Positions 1 to 9,367 are shown, counted from the first letter of the stretch. The stretch is 64,000 nucleotides of DNA from Planctomycetota bacterium (GCA_019636195.1 JAHBYA010000009.1:104221-168220); one strand, 5' to 3'. Numbers and translations are program-made. The notes: generated by a model from the sequence alone, not told the origin.

Positions 1-92
1 CCTGAGCTGCCGCGTGCTTTTAAACGCGGGTCTTGACTATCCGCTCCCGGTTCTAGTCAATGCGCACAGTTGTCCCGCACCCGGAGATAACC

Positions 93-1091
93 ATGTCCGA
101 TTCGTTTTCCCTGAGCGCTTTTATCCCGGCTTCACCCTTGCAGGTGTACGCCGCGTGGCTGGACGGCGACCAGCACACCGAGATGACGGGCGGCGCCGCC
201 CACAGCGAGCCTGTGGTAGGAGCCAGCTTTGATGCATGGGATGGCTACATCCACGGCCGCAACCTAGAGCTTGAGCCGGGACGACGCATTGTGCAGGCCT
301 GGCGCAGCACCGAGTTCCCGGACGACGCCCCCGATTCGCGCATTGAACTACTGCTTGAGCCCGAGGGCGAAGGCACCCGCGTAACGCTGCGCCACAGCGA
401 GATCCCGACCGGCCAGGCCGAGAGCTATGAAAAGGGCTGGCACGAGCACTACTTCACGCCGATGCGCGAGTACTTCATTCGTCGCGGCCTGACGCGCGTC
501 ATAAGTGCCGACCAGGCCAAGCCCGCCGAGCAGTGGGAGCGCCCCGACGACAAAGAAGAGATGGACGACTGGAGCAGCGAAAGCGATCACGACGTGGGCT
601 GGGAGGCGCCCGTGGTCGAAGAACCAGCCGAGGAAGATGAACCCGCGGACGAGGCGCCGGCGCGCCCGATTACGCTTGAAGCAGAACGCCCGTTCCTTGA
701 ACCGCCCAAACCCAAACCCCAGCCGGCCGCAGCCAAGCCTGAACGCAAACGCGCACGCCCGATCAAGGCAAAGGCAGCGCGCCCCCAGCCCAAGGCCGTC
801 AAGGGCAAGCGGCCCGCGAAGTCAGCCGGGAAAAAGGCCCCCGCGCGCAAGAAGGCCGCATCCCGCAAGAAGGCGCCCGCCAAGAAGAAGACAACGAAGA
901 AAGCAACAAAGAAGAAAGCCCCGGCAAAGAAAACAGCACGCAAGCCCAAGAAGAAAGCCACAAAGAAGGTCGGCAAGAAACCCGCAAAGCAGCGCGGCGC
1001 CAAGAAGGCTGCAAAGAAGGTCGCAAAGAGGCCCGCAAGAAAGCCGGCAAACAAAGCGGTCAGGAAGCCCGCCAAAAAGAAGCGGCGCTAG
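93..1091 (+). CDS. SRPBCC/AHSA1-type protein with histone-like basic tail
   Basis: 332 aa. Residues 1 to about 130 resemble the AHSA1/START-like SRPBCC fold: an N-terminal strand followed by P-x-Q-V-Y-x-A-W-L, a long beta region (LEPEGEGTRVTLRH) and a C-terminal helix beginning GWHEHYFTPM. An acidic linker at about 150-185 (repeated Glu/Asp/Pro) leads into a Lys/Ala/Pro tail at about 200-332 built from AKK, PAK and RKPAKK units, like histone H1 or bacterial AAKK nucleoid tails. The ATG at 93 is preferred over an upstream in-frame codon because GGAGAT lies 6 bases before it and the fold starts there. The fold suggests small-molecule or chaperone-type binding and the tail suggests nucleic-acid or polyanion binding; the combined role is unknown. 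Confidence 0.8.
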   Translation: MSDSFSLSAFIPASPLQVYAAWLDGDQHTEMTGGAAHSEPVVGASFDAWDGYIHGRNLELEPGRRIVQAWRSTEFPDDAPDSRIELLLEPEGEGTRVTLRHSEIPTGQAESYEKGWHEHYFTPMREYFIRRGLTRVISADQAKPAEQWERPDDKEEMDDWSSESDHDVGWEAPVVEEPAEEDEPADEAPARPITLEAERPFLEPPKPKPQPAAAKPERKRARPIKAKAARPQPKAVKGKRPAKSAGKKAPARKKAASRKKAPAKKKTTKKATKKKAPAKKTARKPKKKATKKVGKKPAKQRGAKKAAKKVAKRPARKPANKAVRKPAKKKRR

Positions 1092-1111
1092 ACGCCCCGA
1101 CACAAACACAA

Positions 1112-1140
1112 CCCCGGCTGGACAGCCGGGGTTTCTTCTT
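1112..1140 (+). terminator. Rho-independent terminator after the SRPBCC gene
   Basis: A perfect 9-bp stem (CCCCGGCTG at 1112-1120 pairs with 1123-1131) is followed by a T-rich run at 1132-1140. It separates this gene from the convergent pyr operon. Confidence 0.85.
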
Positions 1141-1146
1141 GCCGGG

Positions 1147-2427
1147 CTAAAACTCGAAAACGCGGCCGCGGGCGACAGTGGCGACCACTCGTCCTGTCAG
1201 CGTGGCGCCCATGAAAGGCGAGTTCTTGGTTCGGCTGTGCAGGCTGGCTGGCGTGACGTTGATTTTCGCATTCGGGTCAAACAGGCACACGTCGGCGTCG
1301 TGACCGGGCGCGAGCGCACCCTTGCGGCCTTGCAGGCGCAGGATGCGCGCGGGGTTGATTGTCAGCTTGGCCACGAAGTCGGCGCGAGAGAGTACATTAC
1401 CGATCACGAGTTGCTCCCAGGCCGCAGCGAGCGCGGTCTCAAGCCCGACAGCGCCGAAGGTGGCATTGCCGAACTCAAGCTCTTTCTCCTGCGGCGGAAC
1501 GGCGCGGTGGCCGCTGACGATGCAGTCGATGAAGCCTTCCGCCAGGCCGCGCTTGAGCCACTTGATGTCGTCGTGCGTGCGAAGCGGCGGAAACACCTTG
1601 AAGTTGGTGTCGTAGCGCCGGCGCACAACTTCGTCAGCGAAACACAGGTGATGTGCCGCGACTTCGGCGGTCACGCGCACTTTCAGTTTTCGCGCGCGCT
1701 TGACAGCGCGCATGCCGTTGCGCGTAGTCAGCAGTGCCGCGTGATAGTGCGCGCCGGCTTCCCGCGCGAACATGCACGCGCGCGAGATCGCCAGTTCTTC
1801 GGCAACCGGCGAGATTCCGGGCAGGCCCGCGAGGCTGCACTCTTTGCCCGCGTTCATGGCGCCGCCCGCGAGCTCCGGGTCTTGCGCGTACTCAATCACC
1901 GCGCGGTCGAACATGCTTGCGTATTGCATGCCGCGCAGGATCGCGGCTGGCGAATTCTCGGCCCGCTGCTCGTCGGAAAACGCAACCGCGCCTGCCTCGA
2001 CCAGCTGCCCGATCTCGCTCAGTTCGCGGCCCGCGCGACCCCGCGTGAGCGCGCACACCGGCACCACCTCGGCATACCCGGCGCGTTCGCTTTGGCGCTT
2101 CACATAAAGCGCGGCGGCCACATTATCCAGGGCAGGGTCGGTGTCCGGCATGCAGGCAATCGTGGTGAAGCCGCCATGCACCGCGACCTCGGCGGCGTGG
2201 GCGATCGTTTCTTCGCTGTCGCGGCCGGGCTCGCCGACGTGCGTGCGCAAATCCACCAACCCCGGCAGCACCAGCAGGCCCCTGGCGTTGATCACACGGT
2301 CAGCGTCCGCCTTGACCTTGCCGACTGCGGCAACTTTGCCGCCCTCCAGCAGCACATCGGCGGGTTGGTCCAGGCTGTTGGCTGGATCCACCACATGCCC
2401 GCCCTGGATCAGTATTGACTCCGTCAT
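1147..2427 (-). CDS. Dihydroorotase-like PyrC homologue, probably non-catalytic
   Basis: 426 aa, full length for class I dihydroorotases. The amidohydrolase scaffold is clear (LVLPGLVDL, GGFTTIACMPDTDP, AHHLCFADE, FPPLR), but metal and catalytic residues are missing. The metal-binding HxH reads RTH at 61-63, the HAEDPE-type His is Tyr180 (YAQDPE), the HIAH segment reads YHAALLTT, and the catalytic TDHAPH segment reads SGHRAV at 305-310. The His pair at 259-260 remains. This is the pattern of inactive PyrC' subunits known to bind and stabilise aspartate carbamoyltransferase in some bacteria. ATG at 2427 overlaps the hydrolase stop (ATGA), so the two are translationally coupled in the pyrB operon. 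A true dihydroorotase must be encoded elsewhere if the organism makes pyrimidines. Confidence 0.85.
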   Translation of the reverse strand: MTESILIQGGHVVDPANSLDQPADVLLEGGKVAAVGKVKADADRVINARGLLVLPGLVDLRTHVGEPGRDSEETIAHAAEVAVHGGFTTIACMPDTDPALDNVAAALYVKRQSERAGYAEVVPVCALTRGRAGRELSEIGQLVEAGAVAFSDEQRAENSPAAILRGMQYASMFDRAVIEYAQDPELAGGAMNAGKECSLAGLPGISPVAEELAISRACMFAREAGAHYHAALLTTRNGMRAVKRARKLKVRVTAEVAAHHLCFADEVVRRRYDTNFKVFPPLRTHDDIKWLKRGLAEGFIDCIVSGHRAVPPQEKELEFGNATFGAVGLETALAAAWEQLVIGNVLSRADFVAKLTINPARILRLQGRKGALAPGHDADVCLFDPNAKINVTPASLHSRTKNSPFMGATLTGRVVATVARGRVFEF

Positions 2428-3296
2428 GCGCCGTGCCCCGCAAGGAACCCGCGCAGCGCCGCGCGAATCTGTGCCGCGCGCGCGCTGTCGCTCCACACGT
2501 CGTTGTGCCCGCAATCAAGCTCAAGCCAGTGCTTGGGCCCCGGCAGCGCCTTGTGCAGGCGCTGGCCCTGCTCAAACGGGATAATCTCGTCGCGCTTGCC
2601 GTGCAGGTGAAACACCGGCAGCTTCAGGTCCGGCGCGCGGCCAAGGTTGTCGAACATGCTGTAACTCATCCAGTGAGGCACGATCAACCACGGCAGCAGC
2701 GCCTTGCCCATTTCGGGCGCGCTCGTGAACGGCGCCTCCAGGATCAGCGCCGCGGGCGGCCTTTCCGCCAGCACCTGCCTTCGCGCAAGCCAGATCGCCG
2801 GGGCGCCGCCAAGGCTGCGGCCCCAGACGATAATCTGGCTGGCGCGCCACTTGAGTTCGTTGATAGCAAAGCTCCAGGCCGCGTCGGCGTCGGAGTAAAG
2901 GCCGACTTCGCTTGGCGTGCCGGGGCTGTTGGCAAACCCGCGATAGTCAAACAGCAGGAACTGGATGGCAACCTCGCCCGCCGTTTGTGCGTACAACTCG
3001 ACGCTCGGGCCTACGTACTCTGCGTTGCCCATGAACTGGATGACTTTGCGCGGCGCGGCGTCATCGCCCAGCACCCAGCCATACAGAGCTAGCCCGTCGC
3101 TGGTAGGTACGCGCACCTCACGCACGTCCGCGCGTTCGGCGGCAAGTCGCGGGGCCAGCGCCGTGTCCTTGTCAGTCGGCGGAAAGGTGTTGACCGCGTT
3201 CAGGCTGCGGATGCAAACCATGGACACAACCGCCAGCAGACAAAGCGTGGTCATCGCGCGCAGCGCAAGCGGGGCTTTTTCCGGCACCTCAGGCAT
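2424..3296 (-). CDS. Membrane-anchored alpha/beta hydrolase
   Basis: 290 aa of the Bem46/ABHD12-17 type. An N-terminal hydrophobic segment at about 14-33 anchors or exports it. The nucleophile elbow is GRSLGG, and a late Asp (GKRDEIIP) and His (DCGHND) complete the catalytic triad. Substrate is unknown; relatives are serine esterases or acyl-thioesterases. The gene sits inside the pyr operon: its ATG overlaps the pyrB end by 8 bases and has a strong AAAGGAGG, and its stop overlaps the pyrC-like start. There is no known reason for a hydrolase in this pathway, so co-transcription may be incidental. Confidence 0.85.
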   Translation of the reverse strand: MPEVPEKAPLALRAMTTLCLLAVVSMVCIRSLNAVNTFPPTDKDTALAPRLAAERADVREVRVPTSDGLALYGWVLGDDAAPRKVIQFMGNAEYVGPSVELYAQTAGEVAIQFLLFDYRGFANSPGTPSEVGLYSDADAAWSFAINELKWRASQIIVWGRSLGGAPAIWLARRQVLAERPPAALILEAPFTSAPEMGKALLPWLIVPHWMSYSMFDNLGRAPDLKLPVFHLHGKRDEIIPFEQGQRLHKALPGPKHWLELDCGHNDVWSDSARAAQIRAALRGFLAGHGA

Positions 3297-4233
3297 GGGC
3301 CTCCTTTGCCGACTGCACCAGCACCATCACCGCCATGCGCACAGCCAGCCCGTTGCTGACCTGCCGCAAGATCACCGAATTCTCGCCATCGGCGACCTCC
3401 TGGCTGATCTCGACGCCGCGATTGATGGGACCGGGGTGCATGATCAGCACGCCGGGCTTCATGCGCCTGAGGCGCGTGCTGTCGATGCCGTAAAGGTAGT
3501 GATACTCGCGCACGCTGGGGAACAGCCCCTTCTGCTGGCGCTCAAGCTGGATGCGCAGGATGTTGAACACGTCGTAGTGGTCAATCACCTCGTCCAGGTT
3601 GTAGTGAATGTTCACGCCAAGGTCGGCAAAGCTGCCCGGCACCAGCGTGCGCGGCCCGACCAGCCCTACTTCGGCGCCCAGCTTGCGCAGGCCCCAGATG
3701 TTGCTGCGGGCAACACGGCTGTGGGTGATGTCGCCGACCAGCGCGATTTTTTTGCCGCGCAGGTCGCCCAGCTTTTCGCGCATCGTGAAGATGTCCAGCA
3801 GGCCCTGCGTCGGGTGCTCATGGGTGCCGTCGCCGGCATTGATCACGCTGGCCTCAAGGCTGCGCGCCAGCAGCTGCGGCGCGCCCGCCTGCTGGTGGCG
3901 GATGACGACAATATCGACGCCCATGGCCTGCAGGTTGCGGCCGGTATCGACCAGGCTTTCGCCTTTCACCGTGCTGCTGGCCTCCTTGGCGATGTCCACC
4001 AAGTCAGCCGACAGGCGCTGAGCAGCCAGCGAAAAGCTGGCTTTGGTGCGGGTGCTGGGTTCAAAAAACAGGTTCAGCACCACCTTGCCGCGCAAGGCGG
4101 GTGCTTTCTTGATGCTGCGCGTGCTGATTTCTGAAAAGCCGCGGGCGGTGTCCAGCACATGCAGGACTTCGTCGGCGCTGAGCTCTTCAAGGCCCAGCAG
4201 GTCTTTGCGTTTCCAATGGCCGGTCTCAGGCAA
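3289..4233 (-). CDS. pyrB: Aspartate carbamoyltransferase catalytic chain
   Basis: 314 aa, normal length. It condenses carbamoyl phosphate with aspartate, the committed step of pyrimidine synthesis. Visible motifs are the carbamoyl-phosphate loop FFEPSTRT, the HPTQGLLD segment and the aspartate-loop HPGPINRG. Translation appears to start at TTG 4233, with GGAGG five bases upstream; the next ATGs are too far inside. No pyrI gene is adjacent. The downstream PyrC-like protein may form a stabilising, non-catalytic complex with it. A leader peptide and terminator hairpin lie immediately upstream and probably control expression. Confidence 0.95.
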   Translation of the reverse strand: MPETGHWKRKDLLGLEELSADEVLHVLDTARGFSEISTRSIKKAPALRGKVVLNLFFEPSTRTKASFSLAAQRLSADLVDIAKEASSTVKGESLVDTGRNLQAMGVDIVVIRHQQAGAPQLLARSLEASVINAGDGTHEHPTQGLLDIFTMREKLGDLRGKKIALVGDITHSRVARSNIWGLRKLGAEVGLVGPRTLVPGSFADLGVNIHYNLDEVIDHYDVFNILRIQLERQQKGLFPSVREYHYLYGIDSTRLRRMKPGVLIMHPGPINRGVEISQEVADGENSVILRQVSNGLAVRMAVMVLVQSAKEAHA

Positions 4234-4306
4234 TGCGGCCTCCGGCTACAAAAAAAGCGACGCGGTTGGCGTCGCCTGCTGGATGCTTGATTTCACTTCG
4301 CTTCAT
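4226..4306 (-). CDS. PyrL-like leader peptide of the pyr operon
   Basis: A 26-codon reading frame starts at ATG 4306, five bases after GGAG. It reads MKRSEIKHPAGD... and ends ...AFFVAGGRIA. It runs through the whole terminator hairpin and its U-run (encoding AFFV), and its TGA (4228-4226) lies just inside pyrB, whose TTG start is at 4233. This is the arrangement of the Escherichia coli pyrBI leader, where a ribosome close behind RNA polymerase prevents terminator formation when UTP is low. The function here is inferred from position. Confidence 0.65.
   Translation of the reverse strand: MKRSEIKHPAGDANRVAFFVAGGRIA
4250..4275 (-). terminator. Transcription attenuator in the pyrB leader
   Basis: On the minus strand a perfect 7-bp stem (4275-4269 with 4263-4257, 5-base loop) is followed by seven Ts (4256-4250). 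It lies 17-42 bases upstream of the pyrB start and inside the leader-peptide frame, so a translating ribosome would disrupt it. Confidence 0.75.
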
Positions 4307-4324
4307 CACGTCTCCGGCGCAAGG

Positions 4325-4352
4325 TTTATAGAACCTGCAACGCCACAGGCAA
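4325..4352 (-). promoter_or_regulatory. Likely sigma-70-type promoter of the pyr operon
   Basis: On the minus strand TTGCCT (4352-4347), a 16-base spacer and TATAAA (4330-4325). The predicted start near 4318 leaves about 12 bases before the leader-peptide ATG, enough to include its GGAG. Confidence 0.6.
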
Positions 4353-4399
4353 GATGGATGACTTGACAGCCAACCGGCGACCGTTGACCCTATTCGCGA

Positions 4400-5089
4400 A
4401 TGAACCTTACCGCCAACCTTAAACGCGTGCGTGACCGCATGGCGCATGCCTGCATGCGCGCCGGTCGCGGCCGCGGCGACGTTACACTGATTGCCGTCAC
4501 CAAGTCGGTGGATGCCGCCACCACGCAGGCCATCATTGAAGCCGGCGTGCGCCATATCGCGGAAAACCGCCAGCAGGACGCCGACGAAAAACTGCCGCAA
4601 GTGCCCGCCCTGCAGCACAGCAAGCGCCCGCTGCTGCACTTCATCGGCCCCCTTCAACGCAATAAGGTAAAGCGTGTGCTGGCGCGCTTTGATGTGATCC
4701 ACAGTGTCGATTCGCTTGAGCTGGCGCAAGAAATCGGCAAGCGCTGCGCCGAGATCGGCCGTGAAGTGGGCGTGTTCATCGAAGTCAACGTCGCCAGCGA
4801 AGCGCAGAAGCATGGCTTTGACCCCGGCAACACGCAGGACATTCGCAAGGTCCGCGACATCAAGGGCGTGCACGTGCTGGGCCTTATGTGCATGGCGCCC
4901 TACAGCGACAACCCTGAAGGCGCGCGGCCATACTTTAAATCTCTGGCCGAGCTGTCGCGGCAATGGCGCGAGTCGGGCGTGCTGCCCGTTACCGCCGATC
5001 ACTTAAGCATGGGCATGAGCGGCGACTTTGAAGTCGCCATTGAAGAAGGCGCCACCCACATCCGCGTCGGCAGCGCCCTGTTTGATTAA
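4400..5089 (+). CDS. yggS: YggS/PROSC-type pyridoxal phosphate homeostasis protein
   Basis: 229 aa, typical length. It is a PLP-binding single-domain alanine-racemase-fold protein that buffers cellular PLP. The PLP lysine sits in LIAVTK, followed by ENR-Q, HFIGPLQRNK, the E-V-N strand and the C-terminal phosphate-binding LSMGMSGD and IRVGSALF. It is divergent from the pyr operon with a 90-base gap from the leader-peptide start, so the two promoters share that interval. Confidence 0.93.
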   Translation: MNLTANLKRVRDRMAHACMRAGRGRGDVTLIAVTKSVDAATTQAIIEAGVRHIAENRQQDADEKLPQVPALQHSKRPLLHFIGPLQRNKVKRVLARFDVIHSVDSLELAQEIGKRCAEIGREVGVFIEVNVASEAQKHGFDPGNTQDIRKVRDIKGVHVLGLMCMAPYSDNPEGARPYFKSLAELSRQWRESGVLPVTADHLSMGMSGDFEVAIEEGATHIRVGSALFD

Positions 5090-5093
5090 CTTG

Positions 5094-5153
5094 AACACGA
5101 AGCAACGAAGACTGCGCGACGGTCAATCCCGCAGTGCTTCGCTGCTTCGTGTT
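5094..5153. terminator. Bidirectional hairpin between convergent genes
   Basis: A near-perfect inverted repeat of about 23 bases (AACACGAAGCAACGAAG... and its complement ending at 5153) fills the gap between yggS and the helicase. It lacks a long T-run, so it may act as a weak bidirectional terminator or an mRNA-end stabiliser. Confidence 0.55.
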
Positions 5154-5165
5154 AGACCCTAATCC

Positions 5166-6431
<1,266 letters not shown>

Positions 6432-6577
6432 GTATTACTTTCATTGCCCGTGAACCGCGGCGGCAATGTTTCGGAGAAACTGACGCTGAAGATCATCGGT
6501 GGGGATCAATCGCAGCCGAAACGTTTGGCTGCACACGACCGCATCATACCGCAAGCCAACTTTTCCACAATGCCGGG

Positions 6578-7309
6578 TCAGTGCTTGATGTCGATGGCAA
6601 AGCGGTTGCGCAGGAAGTCGAGCAGGTCAAAAAAGTTGTGAATCTCATAGTCGGGCTGGGTCTCGCCGGGCTCGTAGCTGCGGGCGCTGCGCTTGTTCAG
6701 CACGGTGATCATGCCGATGCGGTTGCAGGGGTCCACGTCCATGCGCGGGCGGTCGCCGATGTACATGCACTCGCTGGGCCGCGCCCCGAAAGCGTTGCAG
6801 GCCTTCAACCAAAGCTTAGGGTTAGGTTTGCTGATGCCCAGCTCGTCACTGATGAAGATGCCGTTCTCGTCAAACAAACCCACCACTCCCAGCCGCACCA
6901 GCTTTTCGGCCTGCTTCAGGGCCAAGCCGCTGGTGATCACGCCCAGCTTCAGGTCGGTCTGGTCGCGCAGCAGGCGCAGCACATCGACCGCGTCTTCGTA
7001 GGGCCGCAACTCACGGAACTTGGTCTCGTGGTAGCCCACCACCGCCGCCGCCACCAGGATGGTCTCGTTGATCCCTTCCCAGTAATGCTTCGGGACGCGG
7101 CGCAGCAGCTTGTCAAAGTGGTGCTCGTAGTTGCTGCTGAACTCAGCCACAATCTCGGCCAGTTCACGCAATGCGTCTTCGGTGGCCATGCGAAAGCCGT
7201 GCGCCCGCATGTTCTCGATGGCGTTGCGCCGCGCCAGCGCCGCGAACTCGCTGGTGGAATACAGCGTGTCGTCAATGTCGAAAAAGATTGCCCGCAGCGT
7301 GTCGGCCAT
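6578..7309 (-). CDS. HAD-superfamily hydrolase
   Basis: 243 aa. Motif I DIDDTL near the N-terminus, motif II ITSG, motif III Lys in ISKPNP, and motif IV GDRPRMDV. The helical cap between residues 20 and 95 fits class I HAD phosphatases of the TIGR02253-like group, which are small-phosphoester phosphatases of unknown substrate. It stands alone between the helicase and a small membrane protein gene. Confidence 0.88.
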   Translation of the reverse strand: MADTLRAIFFDIDDTLYSTSEFAALARRNAIENMRAHGFRMATEDALRELAEIVAEFSSNYEHHFDKLLRRVPKHYWEGINETILVAAAVVGYHETKFRELRPYEDAVDVLRLLRDQTDLKLGVITSGLALKQAEKLVRLGVVGLFDENGIFISDELGISKPNPKLWLKACNAFGARPSECMYIGDRPRMDVDPCNRIGMITVLNKRSARSYEPGETQPDYEIHNFFDLLDFLRNRFAIDIKH

Positions 7310-7371
7310 GGCAGCAGGTTAGGCAAACCCGGCGCGGGTGCAAAGGTGCAGGGGCAGACTGCCCGACCGCC

Positions 7372-7584
7372 CTACTTCTTCTCAATCTCCCGCCGGGCTT
7401 CTTCTTCGGCGGCTTGCCGGTCGCGCAGCCACCACCCAACCACTACACCCAAAAGCGCCACGGCTGGTACCGTGACAAGGTGTGTTCCCCACGGGAATCC
7501 ACGGCCGTCATCCAGGGCAATTGCAGCGAAGATGATGGCAGCAACAAGAATCACTACTGAAAGTAGCAGTAAGATTCGCGTCAC
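7372..7584 (-). CDS. Small two-helix membrane protein
   Basis: 70 aa from GTG 7584, chosen because GGGGAGG lies four bases upstream; a longer reading from TTG 7644 lacks a ribosome site. Two hydrophobic segments (about 3-23 and 33-52) are separated by a short polar loop and followed by a charged tail rich in Glu/Arg/Lys. No family is recognised. Confidence 0.65.
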   Translation of the reverse strand: MTRILLLLSVVILVAAIIFAAIALDDGRGFPWGTHLVTVPAVALLGVVVGWWLRDRQAAEEEARREIEKK

Positions 7585-7735
7585 TTGGCCTCCCCAGCCT
7601 CTCTCTAAGTCACTATGCAGTCGATGGTTATAGCGCAGACCCAAAAGTGGCCTATCCCGGAAAGGAAAACCCTCTCTGACGCACTAATGTAGAAGCCAGT
7701 AGGCTCGACGCCGACCAATTAACACGGAGTTTGAC

Positions 7736-8509
7736 ATGAAGAAGCTCGTCTGGGCAGTGTTGCTTGTCGCGACATTTACCATCGGATTTGTGGCTGCACA
7801 GGGCGCGCCTTCGGGCGGCGGTGGCGGCGGCAAGGGTGGTGGCGGCAAAGGTGGTGGCGGCAGCGGCTACCAGGGCAAGGGCGGCGGCGGTGGCGGCCAA
7901 GGTGGCCAAGGCGGCCCCGGCCAAGGCAAGGGTGGCGGTGGTGGCGGCGGCGGCAACTGGGTCCAGGACCAGATCAACAAGCTGGGCTGGGGCGAAAGCG
8001 GCGAAGAAGAGCGCGTACTGCCCGGCGATACGGTGAAGTCTGAAGACAAAGAGAAGCGGCTCGAAGCAGAAGCCGACAAACTGCAGCTCGAGGACAAGAA
8101 GCTGCGCAAAGAGTTCGTGAAACTGGGCAAGAAGGCCTGGGAAGATTGCGAGAAGGAAGACAAGCGCTGGGCCAGTGCCCGCAAGAAGGTGGCCAGCGAG
8201 CCCGAGAAGCTAGAGAAGGAAGTCGCCAAGCACAAAGAAACGCTGGACAAGGCCTGGAAGACCTGCGACGACGAACTTGTGAAGAAGGAAATTCTCGTCG
8301 AAGACTTGGTCAAGCTGTTCCAGAAGAACACCGAAGACCTGCGCAAGGAAACCGCCACCGACAAGAGCGTGCGTCAGGACGAAATCCGCGAACGCCGGGT
8401 CGCCGAAATCCGCAAGCAGGCTGAAGACTACGCCAAGGGCGGCGCTGGCGGCGGCAACCAGGGCGGCAGCGGCGAGAAGAAGGAAAAGAAGGAAGACGAA
8501 GAGGAATAG
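7736..8509 (+). CDS. Secreted Gly-rich coiled-coil protein, paralogue A
   Basis: 257 aa. A signal peptide (about 1-21, ending FVAAQG) is followed by a glycine tract of GGGKGGGG repeats (about 24-75), then a highly charged alpha-helical/coiled-coil region (about 100-230) containing AWEDCEKEDKRW, and a Gly then Lys/Glu tail. The AW-[ED]-[DE]-CEKEDKR segment is shared with the next gene, so the two are tandem paralogues in an exported family. GGAG stands six bases before the ATG. Function is unknown; glycine-rich low-complexity segments suggest a flexible surface or matrix role. Confidence 0.8.
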   Translation: MKKLVWAVLLVATFTIGFVAAQGAPSGGGGGGKGGGGKGGGGSGYQGKGGGGGGQGGQGGPGQGKGGGGGGGGNWVQDQINKLGWGESGEEERVLPGDTVKSEDKEKRLEAEADKLQLEDKKLRKEFVKLGKKAWEDCEKEDKRWASARKKVASEPEKLEKEVAKHKETLDKAWKTCDDELVKKEILVEDLVKLFQKNTEDLRKETATDKSVRQDEIRERRVAEIRKQAEDYAKGGAGGGNQGGSGEKKEKKEDEEE

Positions 8510-8525
8510 CACCCGCAAAGTCCAG

Positions 8526-8553
8526 AAAGCCCCGGCGCTGCCGGGGCTTTTTC
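8526..8553 (+). terminator. Rho-independent terminator
   Basis: AAAGCCCCGGC (8526-8536) pairs with 8540-8550 around a 3-base loop and is followed by TTCTT. It separates the two paralogous secreted-protein genes, so each is its own transcription unit. Confidence 0.88.
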
Positions 8554-8607
8554 TTGCGCAACCGCCAACCGCCACCGGGGTTTCGTAGCTGTCCAACGGA
8601 GACCGCC

Positions 8608-9324
8608 ATGCGAACCCTGCTCACGCTCTGCATAGTTGCCCTGGTGGCTGTTTTTGCCGAAACCCTGCCCGCGCAAAAGGGCGTCCCCGCCGGCGGCAAT
8701 CCCGGACGCGGCGGCAACAAATACAAGCAGTCCGGCGAGAAACAGGCCGCCGAGGCCCAGAAGCGCGCCCAGCAGGCCGCAAAGAAGGCCGAGCAGGAAG
8801 AGAAAGAAGCTGAACGCGACGCTGCCAAGGCGGAGCGCGACGCAGCCCAAAAAGAGCGCGAGGCCCGCCGCAAAGACGGCGACAACACCACCGGCGAGGG
8901 CGAGTCCGAGGCCGCGCCGCAACCCGGTGAAGTCGTAAAACGGGCCGACAAGGACACCCGCATCGACAAGTGGATGGATGAACTGAAACTTACAGAAGCC
9001 TCACGCGCGAAGTTCAAGACGATCGCCCGCGCAGCCTGGGACGAATGCGAGAAAGAAGACAAGCGCTACTACACAGCGCTCAAGAAGACTGACGACCCGA
9101 CGGCGCTCAACAAGCTGGCTGACGAGCACAAGAGCGTCCTGAAAAAGATCTGGGAAGAAGCCGACAAGCAGGTCGTGGAGGGCAAGCTCGCCAATGACGA
9201 CCAGCTGACCAACTGGCAGAAACTGAGCGAAGAGCTGCGAAGCGCCACCAACACCGACCGCTGGCTTGCCGCACAGGCCAAGCCCGAAACAAAGAAAGAG
9301 AAGAAGGCCGAAGGCCAGGACTAG
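8608..9324 (+). CDS. Secreted charged coiled-coil protein, paralogue B
   Basis: 238 aa from ATG 8608 (GGAG 7 bases upstream). A signal peptide ends near LPAQ (about residue 21), then a short Gly-rich stretch, a Lys/Ala/Glu helix (about 45-95), and a C-terminal domain (about 118-220) matching paralogue A: AWDECEKEDKRYY versus AWEDCEKEDKRW, with conserved spacing to the following helices. It lacks the long glycine tract of paralogue A. It is probably periplasmic or surface exposed. No family was recognised. Confidence 0.8.
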   Translation: MRTLLTLCIVALVAVFAETLPAQKGVPAGGNPGRGGNKYKQSGEKQAAEAQKRAQQAAKKAEQEEKEAERDAAKAERDAAQKEREARRKDGDNTTGEGESEAAPQPGEVVKRADKDTRIDKWMDELKLTEASRAKFKTIARAAWDECEKEDKRYYTALKKTDDPTALNKLADEHKSVLKKIWEEADKQVVEGKLANDDQLTNWQKLSEELRSATNTDRWLAAQAKPETKKEKKAEGQD

Positions 9325-9343
9325 GCCAAAGCCGCAAAACGAT

Positions 9344-9367
9344 GGGCCCGGTACGCCGGGCCCTTTT
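9344..9367 (+). terminator. Rho-independent terminator
   Basis: GGGCCCGG (9344-9351) pairs with CCGGGCCC (9356-9363) around TACG and is followed by TTTT. Confidence 0.85.

Noticed and set aside
1..92. Promoter TTGACT...TAGTCA before the first gene
   Set aside because: The two hexamers are about 15 bases apart and form an inverted repeat; evidence is too weak at the window edge.
587..1075. Membrane-like open frame on the minus strand opposite the Lys-rich tail
   Set aside because: Lys/Ala codons read on the other strand give Phe/Leu-rich frames. It is a compositional shadow of the tail, as is the similar plus-strand frame opposite the DksA-like N-terminus.
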